Source: Coprinus comatus
Taxonomy: Eukaryota > Basidiomycota > Agaricomycetes > Agaricales > Agaricaceae
Assembly (NCBI GenBank): GCA_034638255.1
Contig: JAWPGT010000053.1
Span: 1-64,000 of the forward strand
Direction of reading: 5' to 3'
Length of the DNA stretch: 64,000 bases
In this document: in pieces, positions 43,881 through 55,012 of the stretch
Numbering within the stretch: position 1 is the stretch's first letter
Layout: each line of letters begins with the position of its first letter
Notes under the pieces: model-generated
Databases searched by the model: none
What the model saw: the letters and a program-made list of their open reading frames with translations, nothing else
Told to the model about the DNA's origin: nothing
Position numbers and translations under genes: made by a program

Positions 43881-44339
43881 GGCCTTGAGTAATAGATGAG
43901 ACATCCATTTTAAATGATTTAGAGTAGTAGGAAAGATTCTGACAATCAAAGATAGCCTCTTTATCCTATTACTTATCAATGTCTCATCATTGGAGCAGAA
44001 CTTCAGAAGACTTGCATTGTGCTTCCAATGACAACATACATATTATTGCTCACATGTGTAGTTATAATTAAACAATAATTCTGCCAGAACTTCCCAGCAA
44101 AATGTCTCAGACTAAGTCAAGGACTCAAGTTGCACTCAAAGGTCCTTATCATTGTTATTGATATACCATCAATGATCATCTGTATCATGTATCCCAATAT
44201 GGTAGCAACCAAACAAATACACATTTCACACATTTATGTGCTGGTTAATAGTCATTGACTCCAGTTAATAACTATGGTCATTTAACCAGTCATTAACTAT
44301 AACCAATCCCAATTGGTTAATAACTGTACATCACTGGCT
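43881..44339. other. repeat-like sequence without a gene
   Basis: No coding frame is recognisable. At about 44233-44340 there is a run of GTTAATAACTATNG and AACCAGTCATTAAC variants like the interior of the MITE-like repeat at 23910-24038. Confidence 0.4.
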
Positions 44340-45893
44340 CTAGAACATTGGTTGAGACAGAGCAATTGGTTCGTTTCCCCATTTGGACGGGATATCTCTG
44401 TTTTTCCCATTTAGTAATAAAGAATTCTAGAGAGAAGAAAGGTACATACTTGTTATACCATCCATTATCGACCTCACAATCACCATCAGCATCAAAGTTT
44501 GGATTATTCATATAGGCATCTGCCTCTGCAATCTCATCAGGAACTTCAGAAGGTGGGACATAGGGAGGAGAAGCTAATCAACATGTGGGGGACCTAGGTG
44601 TAGAAACCAAAGATGAATCAACTTCCTCTTCAGGAAGGATATGGGCTGATACCATCATTGAATCAATTGATGGAGGTGGTGTTGGTAGAGAAGGCTTAGC
44701 AAATCCTAAGTGAGTACCCATCTTCTTGAACATCTTGGCCTTCTTCTTCTGGTACCAGGTACAACCAACCAGATGTCCTACAGGAGGAAGTAAGGTAGCA
44801 TGAGGAGCAACGTATGGCTCAACTCCATACACAACAACTTCATCAGCAGCCTTTTTCAAGGCCACTGCTTTCAAGCAGGGATCAGTAGTCTTCATCCTCT
44901 TGATGAGAGAATGAGTGGGAGATGGTTTTTTGTTAGTGGGAGTCACAAAAGACTCCAAGACAGTAGGGGACAAGATCATATTGACATTACCAGATTCATC
45001 ACCATTGGCTTTGTTGGCCTTATTGCCACCATGTTTTCCATGTCAATGCTTCTTCTTTTTATCCTTATCCCCCCCAGAAGCATCACTGGAACCAGAGTTC
45101 TGGGTCTGATTTGGTCTAGAACCAGATGCCTTCTGTTGTTGTTGTTGGGGCTACTGTGGAGCACCTCCCTGGGGTTTAGAATAGGGCTTTGCACCCTTGT
45201 AGTTTTTAATGCCACTAGAAGTGGCACAAGAAGCAAATGCAGCTACATGGGAGTTTTGCCAAGCATGTATAATTGGATCAGAGATGATCTGGACTGTTAA
45301 GGTCAAAAGGGAATTACCATATTGAACAAGTAGGGCAGCACAAGTTGCACTCCATTGAGGTGGAATGTATGTCATTAACATGAATGCATGAAGGATTTCA
45401 GAGATGTTAATTAGGGGTGAGGTCTGCTGTAACTGCATGAAATAGTTCTGGAAGATGGAGATCTCCTTACTGGGATCATTCATACCAGTCAAATGGAAGG
45501 AATCTGAGAAGCATACAGCTTGTAAGCTGCACCTGCTGAGAAGGTGCTATAAGTTCATCTTAGATGGTTCAATAGATCATCTGATGTATGTTGGCCATAC
45601 CTAAGCATGTCATCACTCAATTGGGAATTGATCATCCCAAGAACAAATGCCTCACAATTATCAAACTTTTGAATTTCATTGATGTTTGTAGAGGGTACCA
45701 TAATGGTGGTGGCAGTTACAGCAGCACCTCTAATGGCTGCAGGCCTTGCAGTACTGCTATCAATCATGCATGCAACACACCATCCATCTATGTAGATCAT
45801 GTTAGCAATTGACATCATGCAAGCTTCCCAAGTTTGGTAGTTAGCAGTGCCAGTGAGAATTGGGATTGAGGGAATCAAAGATGCCATGACCAA
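44340..45893 (-). pseudogene. copia gag relic, same family as the gag near 2 kb
   Basis: The frame 45555-45893 starts MVMASLIPSIPILTGTANYQ and includes EAFVLGMINSQLSDDML. Frame 45151-45492 continues the capsid part (ILHAFMLMTYIPPQWSAT), then a Gln-rich, Lys-rich segment (~44990-45150). Frame 44578-44979 follows, Pro-rich and basic, with no protease motif. The 5' LTR and primer site lie upstream at 46160-46393. Pol is missing and is replaced by the hAT relic. Several frame changes and stops occur. Confidence 0.75.
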
Positions 45894-46159
45894 GTTTTAG
45901 AGATAGAAGTCTACAACAAAACAATTATCAGAACTGTGAACTAAAGCAACATTAACTGCACTATGTTCTACTAAGTTACAAGCTGCCCATCTAACCGAGT
46001 ATGGTAAGGGGTTGCATAGAGTACACTGTTTGGTAATATGTCTCAAGTGAGCAGAACTCAGACTTCTCTCACAGGTGAATCCAGCTTCACCCTTGAGTTC
46101 TGTGCTGCATGATGAGTAGTACTTGTCAAGTGTACAACAAGAGTCGTACAGGCTAACCA

Positions 46160-46171
46160 GGGCCCATAACC
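46160..46171 (-). promoter_or_regulatory. primer binding site of the copia relic
   Basis: GGTTATGGGCCC on the minus strand follows directly on the LTR end TTTTAACA. It matches the same initiator-tRNA anticodon arm as the site at 37911-37923. Confidence 0.75.
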
Positions 46172-46393
46172 TGTTAAAACAAGAGCATAGCATGTGATGC
46201 ATGGGTAGGTACAACTCTGGACTTACTGAGGGTGGTGGTTGAAGTAGAAGAGGAACTGAAGTATATAATGCAGATATTGCAAGTTTATATACTAATCTAT
46301 GATGATCCGTGTGAGAACATATTAAGTCACATGTTCATCAAGCATAATGCCATTAGAGAATGTCATTGTAGAACTAATAATAATAGTTCAACA
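46172..46393 (-). repeat. 5' LTR of the copia relic
   Basis: 222 bp, TGTTGAAC to TTTTAACA on the minus strand, a diverged copy of 1591-1806. The primer site and gag follow in order. Confidence 0.8.
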
Positions 46394-46502
46394 ATCTCTC
46401 CAGGTTGGTCAATGTGAACCACACATTTCTGAGAGCAAGATGACTTAACCAGTGAGGATGCTAGGTGTCTCATCAAACTCAAGGAACCATACTGGCTAGT
46501 CA

Positions 46503-46808
46503 GGGCCCATAACCTGTTAAAAGCAATGTGTATGCACAAAGACATAATAGTTTATAGATATGCACAAAGTGATAGATAGTATGTTTGCTTGTGGAGAGAG
46601 CAGAGTAAAAGAGAACTGGGTAGTCACTATGCCAGTGACATGGTAATCTATATAGATTATCAGGTACTAGTGAGTATTTATCCAAGCTTTACTTTACTTG
46701 TGAGTGTGGGTCTCAGAGTAAAGTTTAGGTATGTCCTCAATAATCCAGTTAGATTATCAAGTCACCCATGCAGTATAGTTCAAGAGCTGTAGAATACATG
46801 AGAGAACA
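46503..46808 (-). repeat. second copia LTR with its own primer site
   Basis: A further GGTTATGGGCCC (46503-46514) is preceded on the minus strand by sequence ending GCTTTTAACA at 46515. The other end is probably at 46808 (TGTTCTCTC on the minus strand). The ~110-bp leader after it is cut by the LTR at 46393, so the first element inserted into this one. The outer end is tentative. Confidence 0.5.
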
Positions 46809-46886
46809 TATACTACTTATACTAAATAATGCTGGTCTGTGCTATGACAATAAGGAGTCAGGTGTCAACTACATATAACTAATTAT

Positions 46887-47430
46887 TGTTGGAAAAAGGG
46901 GACTATTATTAGATAGTCACATGACTCTTTTTCATTTGTTTTGTTTCACTTTAGTATTACTCTTACAGCATTATATGGCAGCTCCTTATTGGTTGAGTTA
47001 GTGTTTCACTTATGTGTTTCAACTCCTATATCATCTCCTGTTTCATGTATAATTACCTGACATGTAGTAGACACCTGACTCCTTTCTAGTTGTAGCATGG
47101 ACCATTTTATTCTCCTATAAGTAGTGTACTTTGTCCTGTATTATTTCTTCAGTTCCAATAACTACTACTACTTGCCTCTCACAAGCCCCTATACAACTAA
47201 CTACCACTTCATGCATATACTATTTGATATATTCTATGTCTTGTATTCACACTTGCTTCAACAATTATACATGAAACAAGAGTCCAAACAGGAGTTGAAA
47301 TATATAGGTAAAACACTAACTACAACCAATAGGAGCAGTCCACATAATGCAAAGTAAGTATGAAACAATGAAAGTAAAACAAAATGAAAATATCATGTGA
47401 CTATCTAATAATAGTCCATATTTTCCAACA
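46887..47430. repeat. 544-bp element with 38-bp terminal inverted repeats, probably a solo LTR
   Basis: The ends start TGTTGGAAAA and, read from the right on the other strand, TGTTGGAAAA as well; both continue GGACTATTATTAGATAGTC. About 35 of 38 positions match. The interior shares GCATGGACC and CTTCAGTTCC with the copia LTR at 1591-1806, which favours an LTR. No target duplication is visible. Confidence 0.55.
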
Positions 47431-47439
47431 GTAAACCCT

Positions 47440-47619
47440 AAGTATAAATAGAAACTATACTTAGTTCAATGTTAGGTCATAGTGGAATACTTGGAGTGTC
47501 TCTGTCAGATGATATCATCCATAATGGTGTTGTCATTGGGAATGAGCTCAGGGAAGATGGCAAACAAGTCTTCCTTGGTGGTAGTGGTGTGGGCTCATGG
47601 TTTGGGTTGGCTCATAACA
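47440..47619 (-). repeat. decayed fragment of the chromovirus LTR
   Basis: It aligns with the 3' third of 12045-12678 (about 12492-12678) and ends at the same boundary (CTCATAACA for CTCGTAACA). Nearly every CpG in the young copy is TG or CA here. Confidence 0.8.
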
Positions 47620-48279
47620 TGGACCATGGTGAGTAACTCATCACATCCCCAACTCCAGTGAATTGCAAATGATAACATGTTATGTTGCAAGAACTACCTC
47701 AGTCTGCCTGGGATCCATTAATCTCATTCTGATAGAATTTAGAAGAGCTTAGACAATTGTGTAAGTAGGTCACAGGTGTATGTAACATATATAGTATATA
47801 CAGATAGCAACAGAAATATTTTATTTTAATTCATTGTACATCTGTCCAGATCTGAGCTCATGTGTAAAATAAGAAATATATATGATTACTATGTGGATGT
47901 GCTCATATGTGTTTACAGATGACAACAGGTGAGCATATATAAACACAGAACAAAATCCAGACTTTTATGTTGTCATATATGCTGATATGTAACAAAAAGT
48001 GCACATGTGACAACAGATCAATACATAAATAGCCTCCAGCATAAGTGACTGGGGTTGAGAGTCAAGATATTACCTGTTGTCTCTAGTTTTTGTGCTACTG
48101 TAGGATGAAAATAGTTAATACATAATGTTAGCAGCATATCATAAATACTTACAACATCTGCAAGCAATACTGCTGGAATTGACATTGGGAAATATTACAT
48201 TTCCATTTATGGATTTCCTTTCTTTCCCATTTGGTAATATGTTGTTCAAAATGTTTGTTTATGTTCCACATGTTGTTTC
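47620..48279. other. AT-rich stretch without a recognisable gene
   Basis: No family motif in any frame; the longest frame is 63 codons. Composition is that of decayed repeat DNA. Confidence 0.5.
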
Positions 48280-49278
48280 GTCAGTAAAAAGGGCAATTAC
48301 ATATATGTACATGTAAGAAATGTATATTAATAGTGTTCGGGTGATGTCATACTTGATGATGAAATGACGAGTGTAAGACATATTTTCATTGACATGGTAC
48401 ATACCTGATAAGTGACTCTCGTACCTGCAGTGTAACTGTATAGCAGATGTATACATGTAGTATACATTTATTTTATGACCATGCATGGTATGGTATATAC
48501 AAGGAAAGTAAGAGAAATATATGTTTATCACCAGAATTTTAATTGTCTTCTATGTAGTATAGTATTCTGGTGGACCTAATACCCGTCCATACACATTTGG
48601 TGATGCATATATGCTCAATAGCATAAAAGTAAGCTGCATATATCATGTAGGTATGGTAACAAGGCCAGATGTTTTATTGAATGATTTTAGTACCTGTACT
48701 GAGTACATGGTATTTACATTTTTAAGCAACAGTCTAATGTAATGTCAATTCTGTTCCAACAGGTTAGATGATGGTATATTGTTTGAAGTGCTCTCATCGC
48801 CATGGATAAGAAAAGCAAATTGTTGATGAGTTCAAACATTAAGTGATGCTGAGTACAATGTCTTTGTAGTGTAGTGGTATCTTTAATTATCAATTGATGT
48901 AAGTAGATGAGAAGTATAGGGTTCAATTCCAGGTTGTTGTAAATAAATTATGTACATGTATATGTATATGCCTGAGTAAATATGATGAATAGAAAGAAAA
49001 AACCAGCATAAGAAAAAGCAAGATGATAAAGTGAATTAAGACAATAGCAATTTCTTTTGTCAGAATCATTGATAATCTTAAAATCTATATATTCTGCATG
49101 TATTGGAATATATGATTTACAAGGTAAACATTTCAAGTGATACATGTATGCTAACCTGAACAGAGATATTTGAAAATATGCAGCAATACCCGAAAGGTAA
49201 TAATGGTAAACCTTGTGACACATAGCAAACAAGGTAACTACATGCATTCTACATGTATTAAATCACCCTTTTTGCTGA
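48280..49278 (-). mobile_element. 999-bp repeat, copy 2 (inverted relative to copy 1)
   Basis: Near-identical to 6716-7714 on the opposite strand and of equal length. The same tRNA-like boxes lie at 48867-48877 and 48920-48930 on the plus strand. Its 8-bp flanks read as ACCAACAT and ACGAAACA in element orientation, a weak match. Confidence 0.7.
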
Positions 49279-49598
49279 TGTTGGTCATCGACAAAGTATT
49301 TAACATGTAAATTTTCTCAATGACACCTCAGTGGTTATATTTACTTTCTAACACTGAGGTGAGACTGCATTTTACATCTATATTTTTGTGTAGCTAACTT
49401 GTATTCAAGTTGTATCATTTCAGGTTAGCTTAAATATACTCAGCAGTTATATTTACTTTCTCACACTGAGTTGTATCATTTCAAATACTGTGGATTTCAG
49501 ATGAAGAGATGTAATCACAGCACAGCCACTCATTTACTTTTTTTTGAAATAAATTCTATGACTTGAAAGTTATACTTCAAACAATCTAGACAAATCTA
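49279..49598. other. intergenic, with a 30-bp imperfect direct repeat
   Basis: GTTATATTTACTTTCT with flanking CAG and CACTGAG occurs near 49333 and again near 49443. Otherwise no feature is seen. It marks the change from repeat DNA to host genes. Confidence 0.45.
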
Positions 49599-50359
49599 CT
49601 AAGCTCTAAAATATGGCCATTGAACCATACCCCCAGGGAACTCTACAACTGGCCAAGACTCCCTCACCAATGCTCTTTCTGGAACAACCAACTCTGGAGG
49701 ATTAATTCTTCCAAAGCGGGGAGGAGGGTTGTCATCCAAAGTCTTGAGTTTGGCAAGTATCCCTGCCCTGTACATGCAACCAAAATCCTTTAAAACAAAT
49801 TAGCAAGAACACTAGATTCAAATTCCAAGCACAAAACCAAACACACATGTGATTGGAAACTCAAAGATGAATTCAGATCAGCTTTGAATTCGACATCCCC
49901 CCAAAATTCCTTCTCCCGATTCTCGTCATTTCCCCTCCCTTGTCTACCCTCTAATTTATGGAGAGCCTCCACTAATTTCTCTCTACGTCCTTCCTCTACT
50001 CCCTTCCACATTGACAACTCCTTTCTTCTCATCCAAGCAGTCTCAACCATCTCCCGAACCTTATGCCGATATTTGAATACAAAGACAGTAAAGGTCACGA
50101 TGAGAAGAACGAGAACGATGAGAACATACGCCCAGGTGGGTGTGGCCTTCGGTACCGGTGCCACACGACTGATTTCCGCTGTAGAAGTCGGAGTGGATTC
50201 TGTGAGAATAGAATTAGAATTAATATTTATGGTTTAAACGTTAATCGTAGACATACCAATTGATATGGTCGATGTAAAGGTTGCTGACGTCTCGGTCGAA
50301 GTGTCAACTGTGATGTTTGAGGGGAATTGGCGGGTGACATGGTTGAAAGCCGGCGCCAT
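49599..50359 (-). CDS. small single-pass membrane protein, family unknown
   Basis: Exon 1 is 50257-50359 (start ATG at 50359) and encodes a Thr/Ser-rich segment (TVDTSTETSATFTSTIS). A 57-nt intron (50200-50256, GTATGT to CAG) follows. Exon 2 carries the membrane helix WAYVLIVLVLLIVTFTVFVF and a charged helical region (KVREMVETAWMRRKELSMW). A second intron lies within about 49767-49850; its donor is uncertain. Exon 3 encodes GILAKLKTLDDNPPPRFGR and ends at the stop 49599-49601. The short Ser/Thr-rich N-terminus would face outside and the charged part the cytoplasm. I do not recognise the family and assign no function. Confidence 0.7.
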
Positions 50360-51249
50360 GGTAAATGAGATGATGATATAGATAGATGTGAGATGTTGAA
50401 GGTCGAAGGCGTGAAGAGAGCTGGATGTAGAGTAAGGATGTTCTGCAGAAAACCACCAGTTGACTGAACGCAGCCTTTTATCTATCAACGAAAGGCCACT
50501 TTAAAACTCGACCGAGAGATATCAGACATGCGTTCCGGCAATTGCATCCAATACATCCTCCTGAATATTGGAGTACATCAGGCCTGATCATAGCGAGTTA
50601 TACTTCCCCAACATCGCTTGATATAGGAGTAAGTTGTGGGGTGGCACGAGCGAAATAAGAGAACGTACGTACTCACCATTCACGATGGTTTGGTTGTGTT
50701 ACATACATATCTCTCTCTTCTCTCGATTATTCCTCAACATCCACTAACGCGACCTTCTGGATAAGCTCGCTACTCTCTTGTCAATCAACAATTGGATATC
50801 GTGGAGTGATGTTTCCTGTCATGATGTGCCAAAGACCCTTGAGAGTATATCCCAGTAATTTCCCGACTTCTGCTCGTATGGTTGATGATATATTTCAATT
50901 TTCAACTGGAGAAAATGCAATAGTTGAACCTTGGCTTACTCAATACAATTACCATTCCCCTTCTACCTTCAATGCCAACATGATCTTTTCAGTAACATGT
51001 TTACCCTGCTCGACAGTACAGAAATCAATAAGACGACGTACGTTGGTTCAACGTGGGCCTTGGTCGGAGGTAGCATCAATGAAGGTCACAAGGAACATCC
51101 TAAGAGTTTTGTGTGTGTGCTCCCTTGACAGTACAACGAAAGACTGTTTGCACGAAAAGGTGAAGTTGGGATGTTTGGTTTTGCTTTGACGGCCCGGGAA
51201 TTCCGGAGTTATTGGCAATCAAATATTTTAAACGCTGTTGTCATCTGCC
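50360..51249. other. divergent intergenic region with an unassigned open frame
   Basis: It should hold the promoters of the membrane-protein gene and of the ribosomal-protein gene. A 127-codon frame at 50806-51189 (plus) has no recognisable domain and overlaps another frame at 50931-51128. It could be chance or a fast-evolving small gene. Confidence 0.35.
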
Positions 51250-52300
51250 ATGCAGCGCGTAGCTTTCCGGCCAGTTGTGCGCGTTCTTCGCGTCTCAAGA
51301 CTACCTCTCATCGGACGAGCCCTCCCTCCAACTGGCTCTAGAGCATACACTACAACCAACAATGTCCCACCACCACCACTGCCATCAGAAGAGGACCCAT
51401 CATTCGACTCCGTTGATTCCAGTTGCGTCCTATTCCTTTCTACTCTATTCCTACTGACAAATAAATTCAGGTTCTACGCCTAAACGAGGACGAAAAAAAC
51501 CACAATACACCAGTCTTATGAAACCTCAATATCATCTAGACGCACGCGAAGTTCTCGATTTTCCTCCTGATCGTAAAAACCGCTATGGCGGTCGTGTCAC
51601 TGTTCGCAACCACACTTCCATTTTCGAAGACCCCAACGAATTCATTCCTAACCAAGATGATACTTCCGACAAACCCTTCGACGACAAACCAGCATTCGAC
51701 TCAGACTCAGATTCAGATGCACCTACCTACGCTCTTCCCATGAGTCAAGTTAGAAACCTTTACCAATCCATCCTCATTGCACGTCCCGTAAAACAACAAA
51801 CAGGAAAAGGAAAAATCATGCGCCAATTCTTCCTAGTTTTGGTTGGTGATGGAAATGGCTTGGTAGGTTATGGTCAAGGGAAAGATGAAGATGGAAGTCT
51901 TGCCTTAGAAAAAGCTCGTATCAATGCTATCAAAAACATGGATTGGGTTGAACGCTTTGAACAGCGTACAGTTTGGACTGACATGGAAACAAAACTTGGA
52001 GCTACAAAGTTGATCATTCGACCACGTCCCGTTGGTTTTGGTTTGAGGTGTAATCCTCATTTACATCAAATCTTGAGGGCCGCTGGCTTTAAAGATATTA
52101 GTGCAAAGGTTTGGGGGAGTAGGAATAAGCTTAACGTTATCAAGGCTGCTTTTAGAATGTTACACGCTGGCCATGCACCTGTAGCTATGGGTGATGGTCT
52201 TGGTGGTCCTGGAAAAACGATGAGCAAAGGTGTCGGGATGAAAGGTCAGATGGAGTTGGAGAGATCGAGAGGGAGGAAGTTGGTTAGTTTGCGTAAATAA
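51250..52300 (+). CDS. MRPS5: mitochondrial small-subunit ribosomal protein S5 (uS5m)
   Basis: Exon 1 is 51250-51421, followed by a 49-nt intron (51422-51470) with a CTGAC branch site and CAG end, and exon 2 is 51471-52300. The predicted protein is 333 residues. The first ~35 residues are basic and hydroxylated with few acids (MQRVAFRPVVRVLRVSRLP), a mitochondrial targeting sequence. The S5 N-terminal domain spans roughly residues 160-225 (RQFFLVLVGDGNGLVGYGQG, ALEKARINAIKNM). The C-terminal domain follows (IRPRPVGFGLRCNPHLHQIL, NKLNVIKAAFRML). S5 helps form the mRNA entry and decoding region of the mitoribosome. No damage is seen. The ATG at 51250 is chosen because it starts the targeting sequence. 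Confidence 0.93.
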
Positions 52301-52581
52301 TTTACTGGCGTTATATTATTTCTTTTCAATTTTGAACATTGAAAGATATCTTTCGTATTGTTGGGTTGTGCCTCATATCGTTTCTGTCGTCCCAAGTTTG
52401 ACTGTATTTAAACTTTAACCTTTCAAGTCCTAGACCATATACAAGTGAAGCAAAGTTGCATTACAATAATATCAGAACGAACATAGAGGGGGTGTATGTA
52501 TAACATTACAAGGGGGATAATAAACGTTAAAAAAAATAACGAAAGCTTTTCTGAAATTACTACGAACAACGAATTAATAAA

Positions 52582-55012
52582 TTAATCACGTTGCGTGGTA
52601 GCAATAACTGGTGGTGAACTTGTGGTTGTCGACTCTCCATCTCTAGTAGCCGTACTATTTTCATCATGAACGAGATTTCCAGCAAGATCAACATTCTCTA
52701 CTGCATTTTGTGCATCCCCAAGGTACCAATTTGGCATAAAGAAAGCAAGAATAAGGGGAACGACACCGAAAGCAGTGGCAGCAATCGTCATGATTTTCAT
52801 CACATCATCGTATGCTATATTTTAAATAAATCATCAGTTGATAAAAAAAAAAAAAAAACGAACCTAGAATAGCACCTTCACGGACGGGGTGTCCACGAGG
52901 GTATGCAATAACCGCTGTAATAGAACCATATAGTGTTTGAACTTCAGTCGCGTTCAACATTGGTAGATGCACAGCAAGTCGATCAGGCATCATAGCAGAC
53001 CAAATCGAACCAGCTATATCAAATATATGAGTACAACGACAAAAATGCCTGAAATCCTGCAGTGCACATACCTATCGCGCCACCAATTGCACCACCAATC
53101 TCAGTAACCAATAGAACAACAGCAGTGACCATAGCGACATCGGCATGAGGAACAGATGCTTGTGCACCAACTTGGGATGCTACTGCAGCGAAGCCACCAC
53201 CAATACCTTGAAGAAGTTGGGACCAAACAACCTCAGCATCCGAGGCATTGGCACCACGAGAGTGGATCATCAGGCCGGCACCAAGAACGCGAATTGCAAG
53301 ACCGGTAATAAGCAACCACTGTAATATCGATCAGAACATGTATCTACGCGGGAGGAGGGAGTAGCTGACCTTGTAACGGTGAAGGAAACGCATGCCGATG
53401 CCTGCTATGATAGCGAACACGGTGAGTGCCACAGTTTGTGTCGAGGAGAAGTATGTAGCATTCAAGAGGGACCTATGGGCGTATTCAGCGATCAACCCAT
53501 AAAATAAAGCAATTAAAATACACACCAGGGTTTAACGACAATAATAAATGAGAACAAGTAAGTGAATGAAAGATAGAAGGAAATCTGGTGGCCGATGAGT
53601 AAAACAATTTTATGCGTCATAGAAAATGCTCTTACGAAGTCGAAAGCTCCAATCAGTGAAGCAAATACAACACTGCGGTTGAGGATGAATCTTTTCGCAA
53701 TGACAGGGTATTTAGCGAACTTGAAGTCCCACAGGATATAAAATGGAATAAGAACGACGCCAACGACAATCATTGCGATCATGGAAGCTATAGGATTATC
53801 CAGTGAGATGATGTTAACAGAAGAGTAAGTGTTTGCATACCATTGTTCCAACCACCTTTTGCGTTAGGAGCCAGTGTAAGTGGCAGGAGAATGAGAGCAA
53901 CAGAGGTCCCAATGAGAAGGAGACCGAATAAATCAAGTTTATTAGCACCATCAATTATTCTCCTGGACAATGATTTCTCGCTTTTGGTAGATTTCACAAA
54001 CCCGAGCATCTTTGCTTTATTTTCTGCCCATATGAGCGTGACGATAAGAGGACTAAGGGCGGTAGGGACGAGAATAGCGAACATGCCATCTAGACAGTGT
54101 TGTTAGTCTAATTAAAAGGAGATGGTAATATGGTAAACGTACATCCCCATCGCCATCCAGCACCCTTGACGACACTGACCGCAATGTTCGCACCAACAAA
54201 TGCATTGATCACGAACGGGAGAGACATAAGGCCGGTGACCAGTCCACGCCATTTCAGAGTAGTGATATCGAGCGATGACAATTTGAGTTAAAAGTTGTAA
54301 TCCGCTATAGGATTTCTTAGTGTGAGACTGCAGGTTGCATCGCGAAGAACGTACGTGTATCCAACAGCGTATATTATGATACCACCAGCAATAGTGTTTG
54401 CATTTCCAGCTGAAGCAATGACAATATAACCTGTGGCAGACGTGAGAGGGTGTACGTCGGTGGTAACCAAAAGGACACACCAACAACATAAAATATAACT
54501 ATTACACGCGGTTAGCGTGGAAAAGATATATCGAATGGGTAAATACTTACGGACAACAACGTAAGCCGTTCCACGAGAGCTAACGTCGGCAACTTTAGCA
54601 ATGACGGGCTTTCCAACTGCAACTGGAAAGAATTATTTGTGTAAGGTGGGACCGAAAAACGAGTAAGTAATGGATTTATACCAATGATTCCTTGAGCAAC
54701 CTGGATAGTAGAGATAAGAGTATGGCGACCGAAACTTGAAGTAGCAAAGTTGAGATAGTAATAGGTTGTTGTGCCATCAAGAGAGTAGATATAAGCCGCA
54801 AGACCTAAGCTGTGAGGGAGAATAAGCGAGAATTGTAAAAGGGCAAAGGAAAAACTTTACCCAACGAAGAGGAACCACTTGGAATATTTTCCGTAGACCT
54901 TATGGGTAGCCTCTACAGTTTTGACACCAGCGTGAGCAACATCTTCAGAGGAGATTGTGTGAGCAGATTCCACGTCGTGTTCATGTTTCTCCATGGAAGA
55001 AAGATTGGACAT
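52582..55012 (-). CDS. siderophore-iron transporter (MFS, SIT family), one frameshift
   Basis: About eleven exons joined by introns near 50 nt. Verified parts: exon 1 54861-55012, exon 2 54682-54809, exon 3 54551-54622, an exon at 53843-54089, and the last exon ending at 52582. Family features: YIYSLDGTTTYYYLNFATSS in the first helix, QVAQGIIGVAVGKPVIAKVAD, LQLLTQIVIA, WRGLVTGLMSLPFVINAFVG, GAGWRWGMFAILVPTALSPL and the late QLLQGIGGGFAAVASQVGAQ. Twelve to fourteen membrane helices fit the protein. It would import ferric siderophores at the plasma or vesicle membrane by proton symport. Near 54270 one extra base shifts the frame between QIVIA and ITTLKWRG. This is a recent mutation or a sequence error. 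Three iron-regulatory GATA motifs lie upstream. Confidence 0.88.

Noticed and set aside
46887..47430. A cut-and-paste DNA transposon
   Set aside because: No transposase and no target duplication; shared motifs with the copia LTR favour a solo LTR, though this is not settled.
50806..51189. A 127-codon gene upstream of MRPS5
   Set aside because: No domain, overlapping frames and a position in the promoter region; kept only as an unassigned open frame.
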